Positions 45,818 through 54,686 of a DNA stretch of 64,000 nt are shown here, one piece after another. Source of the DNA: Alphaproteobacteria bacterium 33-17 (GTDB taxonomy: Bacteria > Pseudomonadota > Alphaproteobacteria > Rickettsiales > 33-17); assembly GCA_001897445.1 (NCBI GenBank), contig MKSX01000009.1, positions 62,001-126,000 on the forward strand, read 5' to 3'. The notes below the pieces were generated by a model. It worked only from the letters and a program-made list of their open reading frames with translations. It did no database searches and was not told the DNA's origin. The translations under genes were made by a program, and so were the position numbers. Every line of letters starts with the position of its first letter. Position 1 is the first letter of the stretch.

Positions 45818-45922
45818 AAATAATCAAATTTTAAATTATATAAATTATGACCAGGGGGCGAGCTTTTGAAAAAAACGAGGGGAATAATTTATATCTTCAT
45901 TTTATGCCCCATTTTTATATCG

Positions 45923-45960
45923 AAAAAAAATGACTTCCCGGGGGTGGTCAGTCATTTTTT
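45923..45960. terminator. Bidirectional terminator between converging genes
   Basis: AAAAAATGACT (45925-45935) pairs with AGTCATTTTTT (45950-45960), with a G/C-rich loop. It lies between the NadD-like gene and the converging exported protein gene. A further TGACCA...TGGTCA pairing spans 45846-45950. Confidence 0.75.
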
Positions 45961-45972
45961 AAAATTACTATT

Positions 45973-46959
45973 TTATTCGTCATAATACCCTTCAGGTAAT
46001 GGTGGGTATTCTTTACCAATGTAAAGTTTTCCATCAATTAAATCTTCCCACTTTTTAGGCATTTTATTAAAGAAAGTCTCAAATTTAAGTGGCTGTGGCC
46101 AATTGCGAATATTTTCAAATGTAAAGCCTGTATATGTATGTAAATCATGATAGCCGCAAAATTTATCAATTTTTATATTCATTACAATTAACCGTGAATC
46201 TTGTTTTCCTAAAGGTAACATCAAATTTATCAGATTATTAACCTGATCTTGACCTAAATATGTATAGCTATAAAGATTATTAATATCTAAGACAGAAATG
46301 GCAACATTGTGTTGCTTTAGTATATCAATAATCCCAATAACATGGGAATTATTAATTAAATCAATTTGTAGTTCATAAATATCATCGTTTGATGCTAGAG
46401 AATGCAATTTATTATATAGCCTATCATCAAAAAGATAATTGCCGCTTTTGTAAGTTAGGATATCCTGAAAAGTAAAGCCATCATATAAATGACCATTTAG
46501 ATTACATCGAGGAATATAACCTCCTGTATTAAGTATTTCTTGGGCATAATAAGAATTATTTCTGTCGAAATTCCTTATATTGTCATTCCACCACTTAAAA
46601 TCGCTTTCTGTGAGTGATTTGCTAATTTTCTGCCATTCTTCAAAATTTGCATCCCATCTAAGTTTTTTATAACTTTCCTTATTTGGAGCTTTTAATAGTT
46701 TTCTATTTATTTTTGCAAATCTAATAATTTCTGGGCTTTTATCAATTATTATAAGCGAGTCTATATTTTTAGCCATAGACGCTCCACGGAAACTTCTTTC
46801 CCCTCCCACAGAAATAAAAGCACCCGTTGGCGCGTGATCCAAAATTGGCTGAAGTTTACCTATTTGCATTTCAGTAGATAAAGGAAATACTTTAAAATCA
46901 GCAGCATGGCTTAAGGATGATATCAAAATCTGTATGGCAATTAGAATATATTTAAGCAT
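45973..46959 (-). CDS. Exported methyltransferase-like protein (LIC_10091-like)
   Basis: 328 aa with a Sec signal peptide (ILISSLSHA). The segment GAFISVGGERSFRGASMAKNI and then SLIIIDKSPEIIRFAK reads like a Rossmann loop and first acidic strand, and SGNYLFDDRLYNKLHSLASND and ISVLDINNLYSY resemble the LIC_10091 family of methyltransferase-like proteins. Exported location is odd for a SAM-dependent enzyme. Family call is by motif and is tentative. Confidence 0.45.
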   Translation of the reverse strand: MLKYILIAIQILISSLSHAADFKVFPLSTEMQIGKLQPILDHAPTGAFISVGGERSFRGASMAKNIDSLIIIDKSPEIIRFAKINRKLLKAPNKESYKKLRWDANFEEWQKISKSLTESDFKWWNDNIRNFDRNNSYYAQEILNTGGYIPRCNLNGHLYDGFTFQDILTYKSGNYLFDDRLYNKLHSLASNDDIYELQIDLINNSHVIGIIDILKQHNVAISVLDINNLYSYTYLGQDQVNNLINLMLPLGKQDSRLIVMNIKIDKFCGYHDLHTYTGFTFENIRNWPQPLKFETFFNKMPKKWEDLIDGKLYIGKEYPPLPEGYYDE

Positions 46960-47054
46960 ATTTAATTCTCAAAATTCATTGTTAATCAGTATATTGTAGT
47001 ATTTTGTTTTTATTAGCAACCTAATAGTATGTAGATTTTTAATGGAAAAAGTGG

Positions 47055-47060
47055 TATAAT
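47055..47060 (+). promoter_or_regulatory. -10 element upstream of the PI-PLC gene
   Basis: Perfect TATAAT 32 bp before the start codon, with no good -35 at the expected distance (GTAGAT at 47031-47036). Confidence 0.3.
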
Positions 47061-47091
47061 ATTAATATGTTAACTAATTTAATTTATAATT

Positions 47092-48330
47092 ATGACTGCA
47101 TTTCTTTCAATTATTGAAAATGCTTATAATAACTATGGAAAGCTTTATATAGATTCTTCGGGTAATCTGGCAGTTGAGCAGGTAAGTAAATGGTGGCCTG
47201 TAAGCTATTCTTCTAGTGAGAAAGAAGCTATTAATAAGTTTATGCATGATCATATTAATGACCTTAATAACGAAGGCATAGAGTATTTTCAAACTGGTAA
47301 ATCGCTTAGTAAAGCTCAGGAATATCTAGATTATTATACTTCAAAAGGGGTGTTATCTGAAAAAATAGATGTTTATAGTAATGTATATTCAAACTGGATG
47401 AAGTACCTGCCAGATGAGCTTAAACAGCAGGCATTTAGCCATTTGTTATTACCAGGAACTCATGATAGCGCATCAGTAAAAATTGACTGGGCGCACCCTA
47501 TTGAGCATGAAAACACTAGTTGGCTTGCAAATTTAAGTAAGACTCTTAATTATATGCCAGGAATCAACAATCTTGTAGAAAACTGGACTGCAACACAGTC
47601 AGAAAGTATTACTGATCAACTTAAGCACGGCGTAAGGGCTTTTGACTTAAGGGTAGCCTATAATAAGGCAGATGGTCAAATTTACCTAACGCACACATTT
47701 ACTGTTGATAAACTTGATAAAGTTTTAGAGGAATTTAAAACTTTTATCGATCAGCATCCTGATGAAGTTGTAAAGATTCATATCAAGCCAGATTGGGAGC
47801 ATAGAAAAGATACGTATCCCCACATTCCTGATATCAATAAATTAATTAATCAAAATTTTGGATCTAAATTATTTGATTTATATGATTATGGTAAAAGACA
47901 ATTTAAATCTCTGGATGATGTTACTATAAAGGAATTGCAGGCTAAACATAAAAATATAATTCTTACTTATGATAAATCATACGAAAAAATGCATGGAAAT
48001 CAAATTCAAGAAGATGGTAAATGGCATAATGTTAATTCAGTTGAAGAACAACTTAAAGCAATTCATAACGATTTGGATCATTTAAATGAAGAAACTACCA
48101 AAAGTGAATCTTTATCTGTGACTCCTGATGCATCAACTGTTTTTCACTATAGAAGTCTTGAATCTATGGCTAGAGACATAAATAGTCATTTATACGAGAT
48201 TTTAGATCATTACAAACACGCTCACAAAGATGGGCATTACCTAAATGAAATTGATCTGGATTATGCTACTCCTGAACTCATTGAGTCTATAATTCAGGCA
48301 AATTTGTCTAAGGATTTCCTGCATGATTAG
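47092..48330 (+). CDS. PI-PLC X-domain phosphodiesterase
   Basis: 412 aa. N-terminal helical region of ~110 residues, then the bacterial PI-PLC X domain: LLLPGTH124-D-S with the first catalytic His, GVRAFDLRV, and YLTH201-TF with the second; HPDEVVKIHIKPDW matches the next strand. It cleaves phosphatidylinositol or a related phosphodiester. No signal peptide or membrane helix, unlike the secreted Listeria and Bacillus enzymes, so secretion would need another route such as the VirD4 type IV system. Its own promoter -10 is visible. Confidence 0.85.
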   Translation: MTAFLSIIENAYNNYGKLYIDSSGNLAVEQVSKWWPVSYSSSEKEAINKFMHDHINDLNNEGIEYFQTGKSLSKAQEYLDYYTSKGVLSEKIDVYSNVYSNWMKYLPDELKQQAFSHLLLPGTHDSASVKIDWAHPIEHENTSWLANLSKTLNYMPGINNLVENWTATQSESITDQLKHGVRAFDLRVAYNKADGQIYLTHTFTVDKLDKVLEEFKTFIDQHPDEVVKIHIKPDWEHRKDTYPHIPDINKLINQNFGSKLFDLYDYGKRQFKSLDDVTIKELQAKHKNIILTYDKSYEKMHGNQIQEDGKWHNVNSVEEQLKAIHNDLDHLNEETTKSESLSVTPDASTVFHYRSLESMARDINSHLYEILDHYKHAHKDGHYLNEIDLDYATPELIESIIQANLSKDFLHD

Positions 48331-48584
48331 CCATATAAGCCATTGATTTAAATCAACTTTATAAACTGTTAAAAAAATAATGCTCTCTTAATTTTTGAAT
48401 AATAATTATTTTTTATGTTGCAATATGCAGTTTTTTTTGCTGTATTTTATATATGTAGGTTTGAAAATATAAAAATTTGCGAGCTTGCATAAGGAAAGAA
48501 AGAGTTTAAAAATAAATTTTTTTAAAGTTATAAGAAATTTTATTTATAAACTCTCCGAAACGAAAATATAGTAGGAGATTTATT
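48331..48584. other. Intergenic region before the OmpA-type gene
   Basis: 254 bp without a coding frame. Contains a possible promoter of the lipoprotein gene around TTGCAA (48417-48422) with a T-rich stretch, not confidently assigned, and a strong Shine-Dalgarno AGGAG at the end. Confidence 0.35.
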
Positions 48585-49421
48585 ATGATCAGAAAATTAC
48601 AAGTTGCTGGCAGCTTAGCAGTTGTGTTACTCTCTGTTGGGTGCGCATCTCTTAACGTTTTAAAATATAATACAAAAATTGAAGGTGACGATTTCAACGC
48701 TGAACTCGCTCGCAACTATTTATACTTCTCAGAATCAGAAGCAAAACAATATGACTGGCCAGATTCAGAGCGTTTTGCAATAAAAGGAATTAAAGCTGCT
48801 AAAGGTCAGGATGTTTTACCAGAAGAGCCACGTAAATGGCACTTAACTCCAGAAAACAGAGTTGAGCTTACTGCAGCTCGTGAGCATTTAATGAATGTGC
48901 TTACAGAATCAAATAAAATGAGCTATCCAAGAGAAACAGCTAAAGCTCAGTTTTATTATGACTGCTGGATGGAACAACAGGAAGAAAACTGGCAAACCAA
49001 GGATATAGCTTACTGTAAAAACCACTTTATTGACTCAATCAATAACATTTACAGAATCAATGCAAAAATCCAGGATGCACTTAATGTAAAACATTACCAC
49101 ACAGTATATTTCAACTTTGATGATTCTAAAATTTCACCATCAGAACTTGCAATACTAGAGCAGGTAATTAAAACAAGTGCAAAAATTCCAAATAGAAAAA
49201 TCACTCTAAGCGGATATGCAGATAACACAGGTACAGAAAAATATAATCATCAACTATCTGCAAAAAGAGCAGAAGAAGTGAAAAAATATCTGGTAAATGC
49301 AGGTCTTGACCAAGAAATCTTCGTAGTACAAGAGTTTGGTAAACACATGCTCGCAGTGCCAACACCATACGGTGTGAAAGAAAGATTAAATCGTAGGGTA
49401 GAGATATTCATCCACGATTAA
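48585..49421 (+). CDS. OmpA-family lipoprotein
   Basis: 278 aa with strong Shine-Dalgarno AGGAG. Lipoprotein signal ending in SVGC, an N-terminal domain of ~150 residues that I do not recognise (Trp- and Cys-containing, two Cys in WMEQQ..YCKNH), then a C-terminal OmpA domain (VYFNFDDSKIS, LSGYADNTGTEKYNHQLSAKRAEEV, KERLNRRVEIFI) that binds peptidoglycan from the outer membrane. Similar to Pal-like envelope anchors. Confidence 0.88.
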   Translation: MIRKLQVAGSLAVVLLSVGCASLNVLKYNTKIEGDDFNAELARNYLYFSESEAKQYDWPDSERFAIKGIKAAKGQDVLPEEPRKWHLTPENRVELTAAREHLMNVLTESNKMSYPRETAKAQFYYDCWMEQQEENWQTKDIAYCKNHFIDSINNIYRINAKIQDALNVKHYHTVYFNFDDSKISPSELAILEQVIKTSAKIPNRKITLSGYADNTGTEKYNHQLSAKRAEEVKKYLVNAGLDQEIFVVQEFGKHMLAVPTPYGVKERLNRRVEIFIHD

Positions 49422-49607
49422 TCTGACTTCTCCGAAAACCCTACATTTGCTGATAATTTAGGCGTCAATTCGGTACTCGAATCCTCATGTACTTTGTGTA
49501 CATTCCGGTTCTGCGTTCCGATTCTCCTGTAAATTATCTACCAAATACGAGTTTTGGAAGAAGTCTAATAATCGATGGTTGTTAAACTAAGATTATTATG
49601 TAGTAGT
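49422..49607. other. Intergenic stretch with a diverged palindromic element
   Basis: Together with the next region this forms a gene-free stretch of nearly 490 bp between converging genes. It contains the element at 49452-49538 and no coding frame. Confidence 0.5.
49452..49538 (+). repeat. Palindromic intergenic element, copy 4 (diverged)
   Basis: GATAATTTA (49452-49460) and TAAATTATC (49530-49538) form the ends; inside are GGCGTC, ATGTAC (49487-49492) and GTACAT (49498-49503). TATAG/CTATA ends are absent. Confidence 0.55.
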
Positions 49608-49637
49608 AAAAAAAGCCGGGAATTCCCGGCTTTTTTT
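49608..49637. terminator. Perfect 30-nt palindromic bidirectional terminator
   Basis: Seven As, GCCGGGAATTCCCGGC, seven Ts: a perfect palindrome serving the OmpA-type gene on the plus strand and usable from the other side. Confidence 0.9.
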
Positions 49638-49640
49638 ATT

Positions 49641-49730
49641 TATCGTAATATGTGTCACTTCCTCACTTATGTAGGTTTACTACACAGCGTTCGTTGCTCC
49701 TGTATTACATTCCCAAATATGATAATTATA
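49641..49730 (+). repeat. Palindromic intergenic element, copy 5
   Basis: Core GTGTCACTTCCTCACTTATGTAG, GTTTA loop, CTACA and GCGTTCGTTGCTCCTG: same order as the other copies. First unit of a tandem 137-bp duplication. Boundaries approximate. Confidence 0.65.
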
Positions 49731-49743
49731 CGCAAAGCATTAT

Positions 49744-49774
49744 AAAAAAAGGTCGGAAATCTCCGACTTTTTTT
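49744..49774. terminator. Bidirectional terminator in the tandem repeat, unit 1
   Basis: AAAAAAA-GGTCGGA-AAT-CTCCGAC(T) with T run. Repeated 137 bp further at 49881-49911. Confidence 0.8.
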
Positions 49775-49777
49775 ATT

Positions 49778-49867
49778 TATCGTAATATGTGTCGCTTCCT
49801 CACTTATGTAGGTTTACTACACAGCATTCGTTGCTCCTATATTACATTCCCAACTATGATAATTATA
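49778..49867 (+). repeat. Palindromic intergenic element, copy 6
   Basis: Second unit of the tandem duplication, differing from copy 5 at a few bases (GTGTCG in place of GTGTCA, CAGCATTC in place of CAGCGTTC). Confidence 0.65.
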
Positions 49868-49880
49868 CGCAAAGCATTAT

Positions 49881-49911
49881 AAAAAAAGGTCGGAAATCTC
49901 CGACTTTTTTT
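49881..49911. terminator. Bidirectional terminator in the tandem repeat, unit 2
   Basis: Same stem as unit 1. The ABC-F stop codon lies in its T/A tract, so it acts directly behind that gene on the minus strand. Confidence 0.85.
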
Positions 49912-51523
49912 ATTTGTTTTCTAAAACTAAGAAGTCTTTTTCGTGAGCTGCTAAGTATTCATCGTACTTTCCTTTAAAGTCTATAAGCTTCTTAGGAGTA
50001 ATGGCGATAATACGGTTAGCAATGCTCATTGCAAAGTCACGATCGTGCGTTACCATTAAAAGAGTACCAGGATACTCTTTAAGCGCTTTTTTAAGTGCAT
50101 CTTTAGATTCGATATCTAAGTGGTTGGTCGGCTCATCGAGGATTAAAACGTTTGCTTCATCGAGCATAATTTTACCCATTAAAAGCCTTGCGCCTTCACC
50201 ACCACTAATATTCAAAATGTTTTTATTAACTTCGTCTTTGCGGAATAACATATTACCTAAAGTGGTTCTAACTCTGGTTACGTGTTCCTGATTTGTATTA
50301 TCTGTAAGCCAGTCTATAACTGATTTGCTTTCATGAAGCTGGTCATGGTGATCCTGAGCAAAGTATGAAACGTGGGTTTCATATCCCCATTCAAAGCTTC
50401 CGCTATCTGCCTGTAAATTACCTGTGATAATTTTGAGTAATGTTGATTTACCCATACCGTTAGGTCCAACAATAATAACTTTCTCACCACGATTTATATT
50501 AATATTGATATTCTTAAGTACCTGTTTATCCTCAAAACTTTTGTAGATTTCTTTGATTTTAATAACATCTTTACCTGAAGGTCTTTTTTGCTTAAATAAG
50601 AAATTAGGTGCAATTCTTGAAGACTTATCAATTACAGGAAGTTCAATTTTATCAATGAGTTTTTCCCTTGAAGCACTTTGCTTAGAACGTGTGGCAGATG
50701 CACGGAATTTCTCCACGAATACTCTCATGTGGGCAATCTTCTTTTCTAAATAGTCGCGTTCGTTCATCTTAGCTTCCATAACTGCTTGCTTTTCTTTTTC
50801 GAAAGCCGAGTAATTACCTGTATAAAGCCTGATCTCACCGTAGTCTATATCTAGAATGTGAGTTGCTAAATTATCAAGGAAGGTAGTATCGTGCGAAATT
50901 AGCACCAAAGTACCCTTGAAATTGTTCTTTAAATAGTTTTCTAACCAGTAAATGGTTGGCATATCTAAGTGGTTTGTTGGCTCATCAAGAAGCAAAATAT
51001 CAGGGTTTTCAAATAAGCTTTGCGCTAGTAACACCCTTAGTTTATAACCACCAGAAAGTATAGATAATGGCTGATAATGCTTGTCTTCGCTAATGCCAAG
51101 CCCAACCAATAGCTCTGCTGCTACGCTTTCGGCAGTGTAACCATCATTTTCGTAGATGACATTTTCTAAGTCACCTAGTTTATAACCGTCTTCTTCAGAA
51201 ATTTCTTCTTTAGCAAAAATCGCGTCTTTCTCCTGCATTGCTTCCCAAAGAGCTTTTTTACCAGCAATAACAGTATGAACGATAGATACGTTTTCATACA
51301 TAAAGTGGTCTTGCTTAAGCCAGCCAAGTTTCAGGCTTTTAGGGATTGTTACCTCACCATCTGCTGCTTCTTCAGATCCTGCAACAACTTTAAGAAACGT
51401 AGATTTACCGCAGCCATTGGCTCCAACTACGGCATATCGATTGCCAGGTGTTAAACTAAGATTTACATCGGTAAAAAGGATTTTAGGGCCAAAACTCATG
51501 GCCAGATTGCTGATAGATATCAT
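49910..51523 (-). CDS. ABC-F ATPase, YbiT-like
   Basis: 537 aa, two ABC domains without membrane segments: GANGCGKST and GPNGMGKST Walker A, SGG signature segments (ILSGGYKLR, ISGGEGARL) and LLLDEPTNHLD twice. The length and segments such as ENDGYTAESVAAELLVGLGI and the linker RASATRSKQSASREKLIDKI match the YbiT subgroup. ABC-F proteins bind the ribosomal E site and help stalled translation. Single-gene unit ended by the tandem terminators. Confidence 0.92.
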   Translation of the reverse strand: MISISNLAMSFGPKILFTDVNLSLTPGNRYAVVGANGCGKSTFLKVVAGSEEAADGEVTIPKSLKLGWLKQDHFMYENVSIVHTVIAGKKALWEAMQEKDAIFAKEEISEEDGYKLGDLENVIYENDGYTAESVAAELLVGLGISEDKHYQPLSILSGGYKLRVLLAQSLFENPDILLLDEPTNHLDMPTIYWLENYLKNNFKGTLVLISHDTTFLDNLATHILDIDYGEIRLYTGNYSAFEKEKQAVMEAKMNERDYLEKKIAHMRVFVEKFRASATRSKQSASREKLIDKIELPVIDKSSRIAPNFLFKQKRPSGKDVIKIKEIYKSFEDKQVLKNINININRGEKVIIVGPNGMGKSTLLKIITGNLQADSGSFEWGYETHVSYFAQDHHDQLHESKSVIDWLTDNTNQEHVTRVRTTLGNMLFRKDEVNKNILNISGGEGARLLMGKIMLDEANVLILDEPTNHLDIESKDALKKALKEYPGTLLMVTHDRDFAMSIANRIIAITPKKLIDFKGKYDEYLAAHEKDFLVLENK

Positions 51524-51594
51524 AAATTTATATATTACATAGGGTTATTGAAAATTGATACAATATTATACATGATTTTTTAATAAATGCACTA

Positions 51595-51700
51595 TATAGT
51601 TAAGTCTTTATAATTCTGGTATGCGTCATTTCCTCACTCACCTAGGCTTACTAGGCTTCGTTCGTCATTTCTGTACCATAATTTAAATACTTTAACTATA
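51595..51700 (+). repeat. TATAG-type palindromic intergenic element, copy 7
   Basis: 106 bp, ends TATAGTTAA / TTAACTATA. Closest relative of copy 2 at 15157-15263 (inverse), with shared arms on both sides and a changed centre (CACCTAGGCTTACTAGGC instead of the ATGTAG/CTACAT stem). Confidence 0.8.
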
Positions 51701-51811
51701 AACATATTGACCGACAACTGAGAGGTATTATATTAAAGTTGATTTTATGTAAGCTCTTTAATTATAGAGATTTTTCATAAGATTATTAACTTGGATAACA
51801 GGAGAAAAGAG

Positions 51812-53113
51812 ATGTCAGGATTTGCGACACTTGCGAGTAACTTAAATTTAGAGCCTCAAAAAATTGTACTGTTCTTCCAGCTTTGGACTCAGGCTGGATT
51901 TTTTGAGGAAGCTAGACTTTGGGAATCTTTAAATTTAATATATGACCAGAACAAAGCTGAATATGTATTTAATTATATAAGTCCAGATTTAAAAAACGAT
52001 AATGCATCTGAAATGATTATAGCTAAATTAGACTATCTTTATAATAATAAAGTTTTAAATGATCAGGATTTGTTGTACTTTTTCTTATATCAGGCTCAAA
52101 CAGCCTTTAATCGCGAATTAGGTAAAGAAAGGGATTCATTAAAATGCGACCCTAATAATTGGTTATGCGGTGGAGATCCCCAGCAAGTTATTGCTATATT
52201 TAATAAATTGGGAATTATAGATGAACTAAAGCCTAGTATGAAAAGCGCTCATGCTATTGTAATACCAGGCTCATCTACAAAAAAGATGGTAAAAACGGTT
52301 AGCAAATATGCAGAAGATTTAAGTAAACTACCACATGATAATTTTTATTTTTTAACTGGTAACAGACCACTTACTAAGGGTATTGATGGTGAAGAAACAA
52401 TTTTGGAAATAGCAAATAATCTAGGTATTAAATATGATTTAACTAAGCCATTTATTCCGCTTCCATCACCACTAAGCGGCGAAACTCTTAACTGCAAGCC
52501 ATACATAGATGAGAAAGATGCGGCAGTATATTATTTAAAGAAAGCATTCCCTGGTGAAAATATTGAAGTTGATATTCTAACCAATCCTAAGCTTGATAAT
52601 GGGTTTAAAAATACTTCAAAAATCAAGATTTTTACAGTTGAAGTAGATAATTTAAGACCAACTACCATAGACAATGCTAAATCACTTTATAAGCATTTAG
52701 AAAGCTTAGGTTTTTCTAAAGAAAATCCAGCAAATGTTATTTTAATTGGTTCGCAGCCATTTATCACAAGACAAAAAATTAGCTTTGAGAATATTCGTAA
52801 AGAGTATTTCCCAAATTTAGGTGTGAAATTCGATATAAGTGCAGAGAAAGCAAATCTTGATGCTAATAATTTGCTTACAATTTTTTCAGAAACTGCAGCT
52901 TTAATTAGCGAAAAGTTTAATCAAGCGGTAATTGATGGAAAATATCAAAAACTGGAACAAAATTTATTAAAGGTTATAATGTTTGGTAGTCGTAAGAACG
53001 CTATTGAAGGCAAGGTACTTCCAAAAATGCCTGAAGAAACAGTACCAACTGTTGTTATTCATGATAAGGCAGCACTACTTTTAATTAACAAAGGTTATGA
53101 ACTTGCTAAATAG
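51812..53113 (+). CDS. Hypothetical protein with a YdcF/DUF218-like segment
   Basis: 433 aa from the ATG at 51812, 7 nt after AGGAG; a TTG at 51791 lies before that site and is rejected. The N-terminal ~150 residues are helical. The centre reads HAIVIPGSSTKKMVKTV...FYFLTGNRPLTKGIDGEETILEIANNLGI and later RPTTIDNAKSLYKHL...NVILIGSQPFITRQ, which resembles the strand-loop order of DUF218 (YdcF/SanA) proteins, usually linked to envelope metabolism. No membrane anchor is present, so the match is tentative. Overlaps the next gene by 17 bp. Confidence 0.45.
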   Translation: MSGFATLASNLNLEPQKIVLFFQLWTQAGFFEEARLWESLNLIYDQNKAEYVFNYISPDLKNDNASEMIIAKLDYLYNNKVLNDQDLLYFFLYQAQTAFNRELGKERDSLKCDPNNWLCGGDPQQVIAIFNKLGIIDELKPSMKSAHAIVIPGSSTKKMVKTVSKYAEDLSKLPHDNFYFLTGNRPLTKGIDGEETILEIANNLGIKYDLTKPFIPLPSPLSGETLNCKPYIDEKDAAVYYLKKAFPGENIEVDILTNPKLDNGFKNTSKIKIFTVEVDNLRPTTIDNAKSLYKHLESLGFSKENPANVILIGSQPFITRQKISFENIRKEYFPNLGVKFDISAEKANLDANNLLTIFSETAALISEKFNQAVIDGKYQKLEQNLLKVIMFGSRKNAIEGKVLPKMPEETVPTVVIHDKAALLLINKGYELAK

Positions 53114-53336
53114 AAGCTATAGAGAGCAGCTCAAAAATAATAATATTATCATTGAGCAAGCAACTACTTTAGATGGTCGTAAGGTTTGGTATATAATAGA
53201 GGTTTGTGAACACCGTAAGCCTCTATTATGTCATTATCCTAAGGGAAAGGTTATAGATATAAATGATATAGGAAGAATTCTAAAGTCAGGCTGGGGAGAG
53301 TTTCCAGATGATGAAGTTTTAAAAGATTTTTTATAA
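53097..53336 (+). CDS. Small hypothetical protein
   Basis: 79 aa starting inside the last codons of the preceding gene, hence translationally coupled. Contains VWYIIEVCEHRKPLLCHYPKGK, a beta-rich segment with two Cys, and an acidic end (FPDDEVLKDFL). Family not recognised. Coupling suggests that it works with the upstream protein. Confidence 0.5.
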   Translation: MNLLNRSYREQLKNNNIIIEQATTLDGRKVWYIIEVCEHRKPLLCHYPKGKVIDINDIGRILKSGWGEFPDDEVLKDFL

Positions 53337-53463
53337 ATACTTACTTACCAAATAAAGACAGACAATTAGGACTTTTTTTTAAAAATTAATACCTTTTTTA
53401 CGACTGAAAATGCTAAAATTTGCAATGAATAAACTGAATTTGTTTAATTATATATAAAATATG

Positions 53464-54633
53464 TTATTTAATTCTAATTATACAAACTAATAAAATAAAT
53501 AAACATATAAAGCAAACGATATATAATATTTTATTTAATTGATATCCAATGATATTTTGTTGTGACTTATTAATAACTTGATTTGGAATAATTTCATGAA
53601 TATTTATGGTATTAGTAGTTAAGTCATTTGTTTGTTTTTGAGTTTCTAGAGCCTTTGTTAAAATAGGATTCTCAATTTGTGAAATATGCTTTATTGGAGT
53701 ATAAAAAGTAGGGGTAATGTCAGTAACTAAAATTTTATTTTTATTTAGTTCTTCCTGAAAAGTTTTTAATGATTGTAAATGTTCTTGATCAAAAATTGGA
53801 TTATTAACCCAACTAATATGAAATTTTGACATAGCACTATTAATTCCATCTTTTTCAATAATAATTTTTGAATGTTTAATTTCTAATTGAACTACAGAAA
53901 TTGATAATAATTTTAAGATTCTAAATTTATCTTTATCCATAGTATTACTGTAAATAAGTTCAACTATTACTCTGGGCTTTCCATTTTTGTTAAAAATTAC
54001 CAAATCAAATCTAAATTTGCTAAGTTGTTTAATATCTTCATCTTCAAGACTTTGTATAACGTCTTTAAATTTACATAATGTAGAGCCTGAAACCTCAGAT
54101 TTTATTTCCCCATCTCTAAAATATTTCTTGTTCTGGAAAATATCGATATAGTATTCACCTGATTTATAAAAATAATATTTGTTACTTACAAATGTTTCTA
54201 AAGAATAACCTTTTGTGTATGCTGAATCTTGAGAAAAAACTTGATTATCCCTTATATAGAACTTTTTACAAATTTCTGTAATTTTATCCGATTTAAAAAC
54301 CCTTCGATTAATATCTGGAATCGGAATTTTCTTGGTTTTAATAAAATGTATTTTTAATGCTAAATGCTCATAAGATTCATTGTTTAATGACACAAGGTTA
54401 ATTTCCTGATCATTAATGATTGTTTTATTTTGAATGGATCGGAAATAAGGTCTTTTTTTTGTACTTTTAGTATAAGATAATGGTATTCCTAAAAATTTGA
54501 GATTACACTTCTCTCCCGATGGTATATGTTGATGTGCAATATATTTATTGCTTTCTGGGTCTAATTTATAAGGTTCGTATCTTATTCCTTTTTCATCATA
54601 TCCGAAAGGGAATTTAAGAGTTTTTTCTTCCAT
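53464..54633 (-). CDS. Tail-anchored protein with a CoiA/PD-(D/E)XK-like core
   Basis: 389 aa. No N-terminal signal; a C-terminal hydrophobic helix (KILYIVCFICLFILLVCIIRI) anchors it. Residues about 205-255 (FRFDLVIFNKNGKPRVIVELIYSN and then LLSISVVQLEI) resemble the D...E-x-x strands of PD-(D/E)XK nucleases and of CoiA competence proteins. The catalytic Lys after Glu is not present (VELIYS), so activity is doubtful. N-terminal part unknown. Isolated gene. Confidence 0.4.
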   Translation of the reverse strand: MEEKTLKFPFGYDEKGIRYEPYKLDPESNKYIAHQHIPSGEKCNLKFLGIPLSYTKSTKKRPYFRSIQNKTIINDQEINLVSLNNESYEHLALKIHFIKTKKIPIPDINRRVFKSDKITEICKKFYIRDNQVFSQDSAYTKGYSLETFVSNKYYFYKSGEYYIDIFQNKKYFRDGEIKSEVSGSTLCKFKDVIQSLEDEDIKQLSKFRFDLVIFNKNGKPRVIVELIYSNTMDKDKFRILKLLSISVVQLEIKHSKIIIEKDGINSAMSKFHISWVNNPIFDQEHLQSLKTFQEELNKNKILVTDITPTFYTPIKHISQIENPILTKALETQKQTNDLTTNTINIHEIIPNQVINKSQQNIIGYQLNKILYIVCFICLFILLVCIIRIK

Positions 54634-54686
54634 AAATAATGCTTTTAATATTTATGGCTAGCAATTAGCACATCTTTTAATTGAAA

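Larger units (their letters stand above)
49641..49914. repeat. Tandem duplication, 137-bp period
   Basis: 49641-49777 and 49778-49914 are near-identical units, each made of one palindromic element followed by a terminator (GGTCGG-AAATCT-CCGACT with T run at 49751 and 49888). About three single-base differences are visible. The last terminator reaches the stop codon of the ABC-F gene. Confidence 0.85.

Noticed and set aside
49652-49977. Two overlapping plus-strand frames of 76 and 62 codons with the same N-terminus
   Set aside because: Created by the 137-bp tandem repeat and palindromic elements; not genes.
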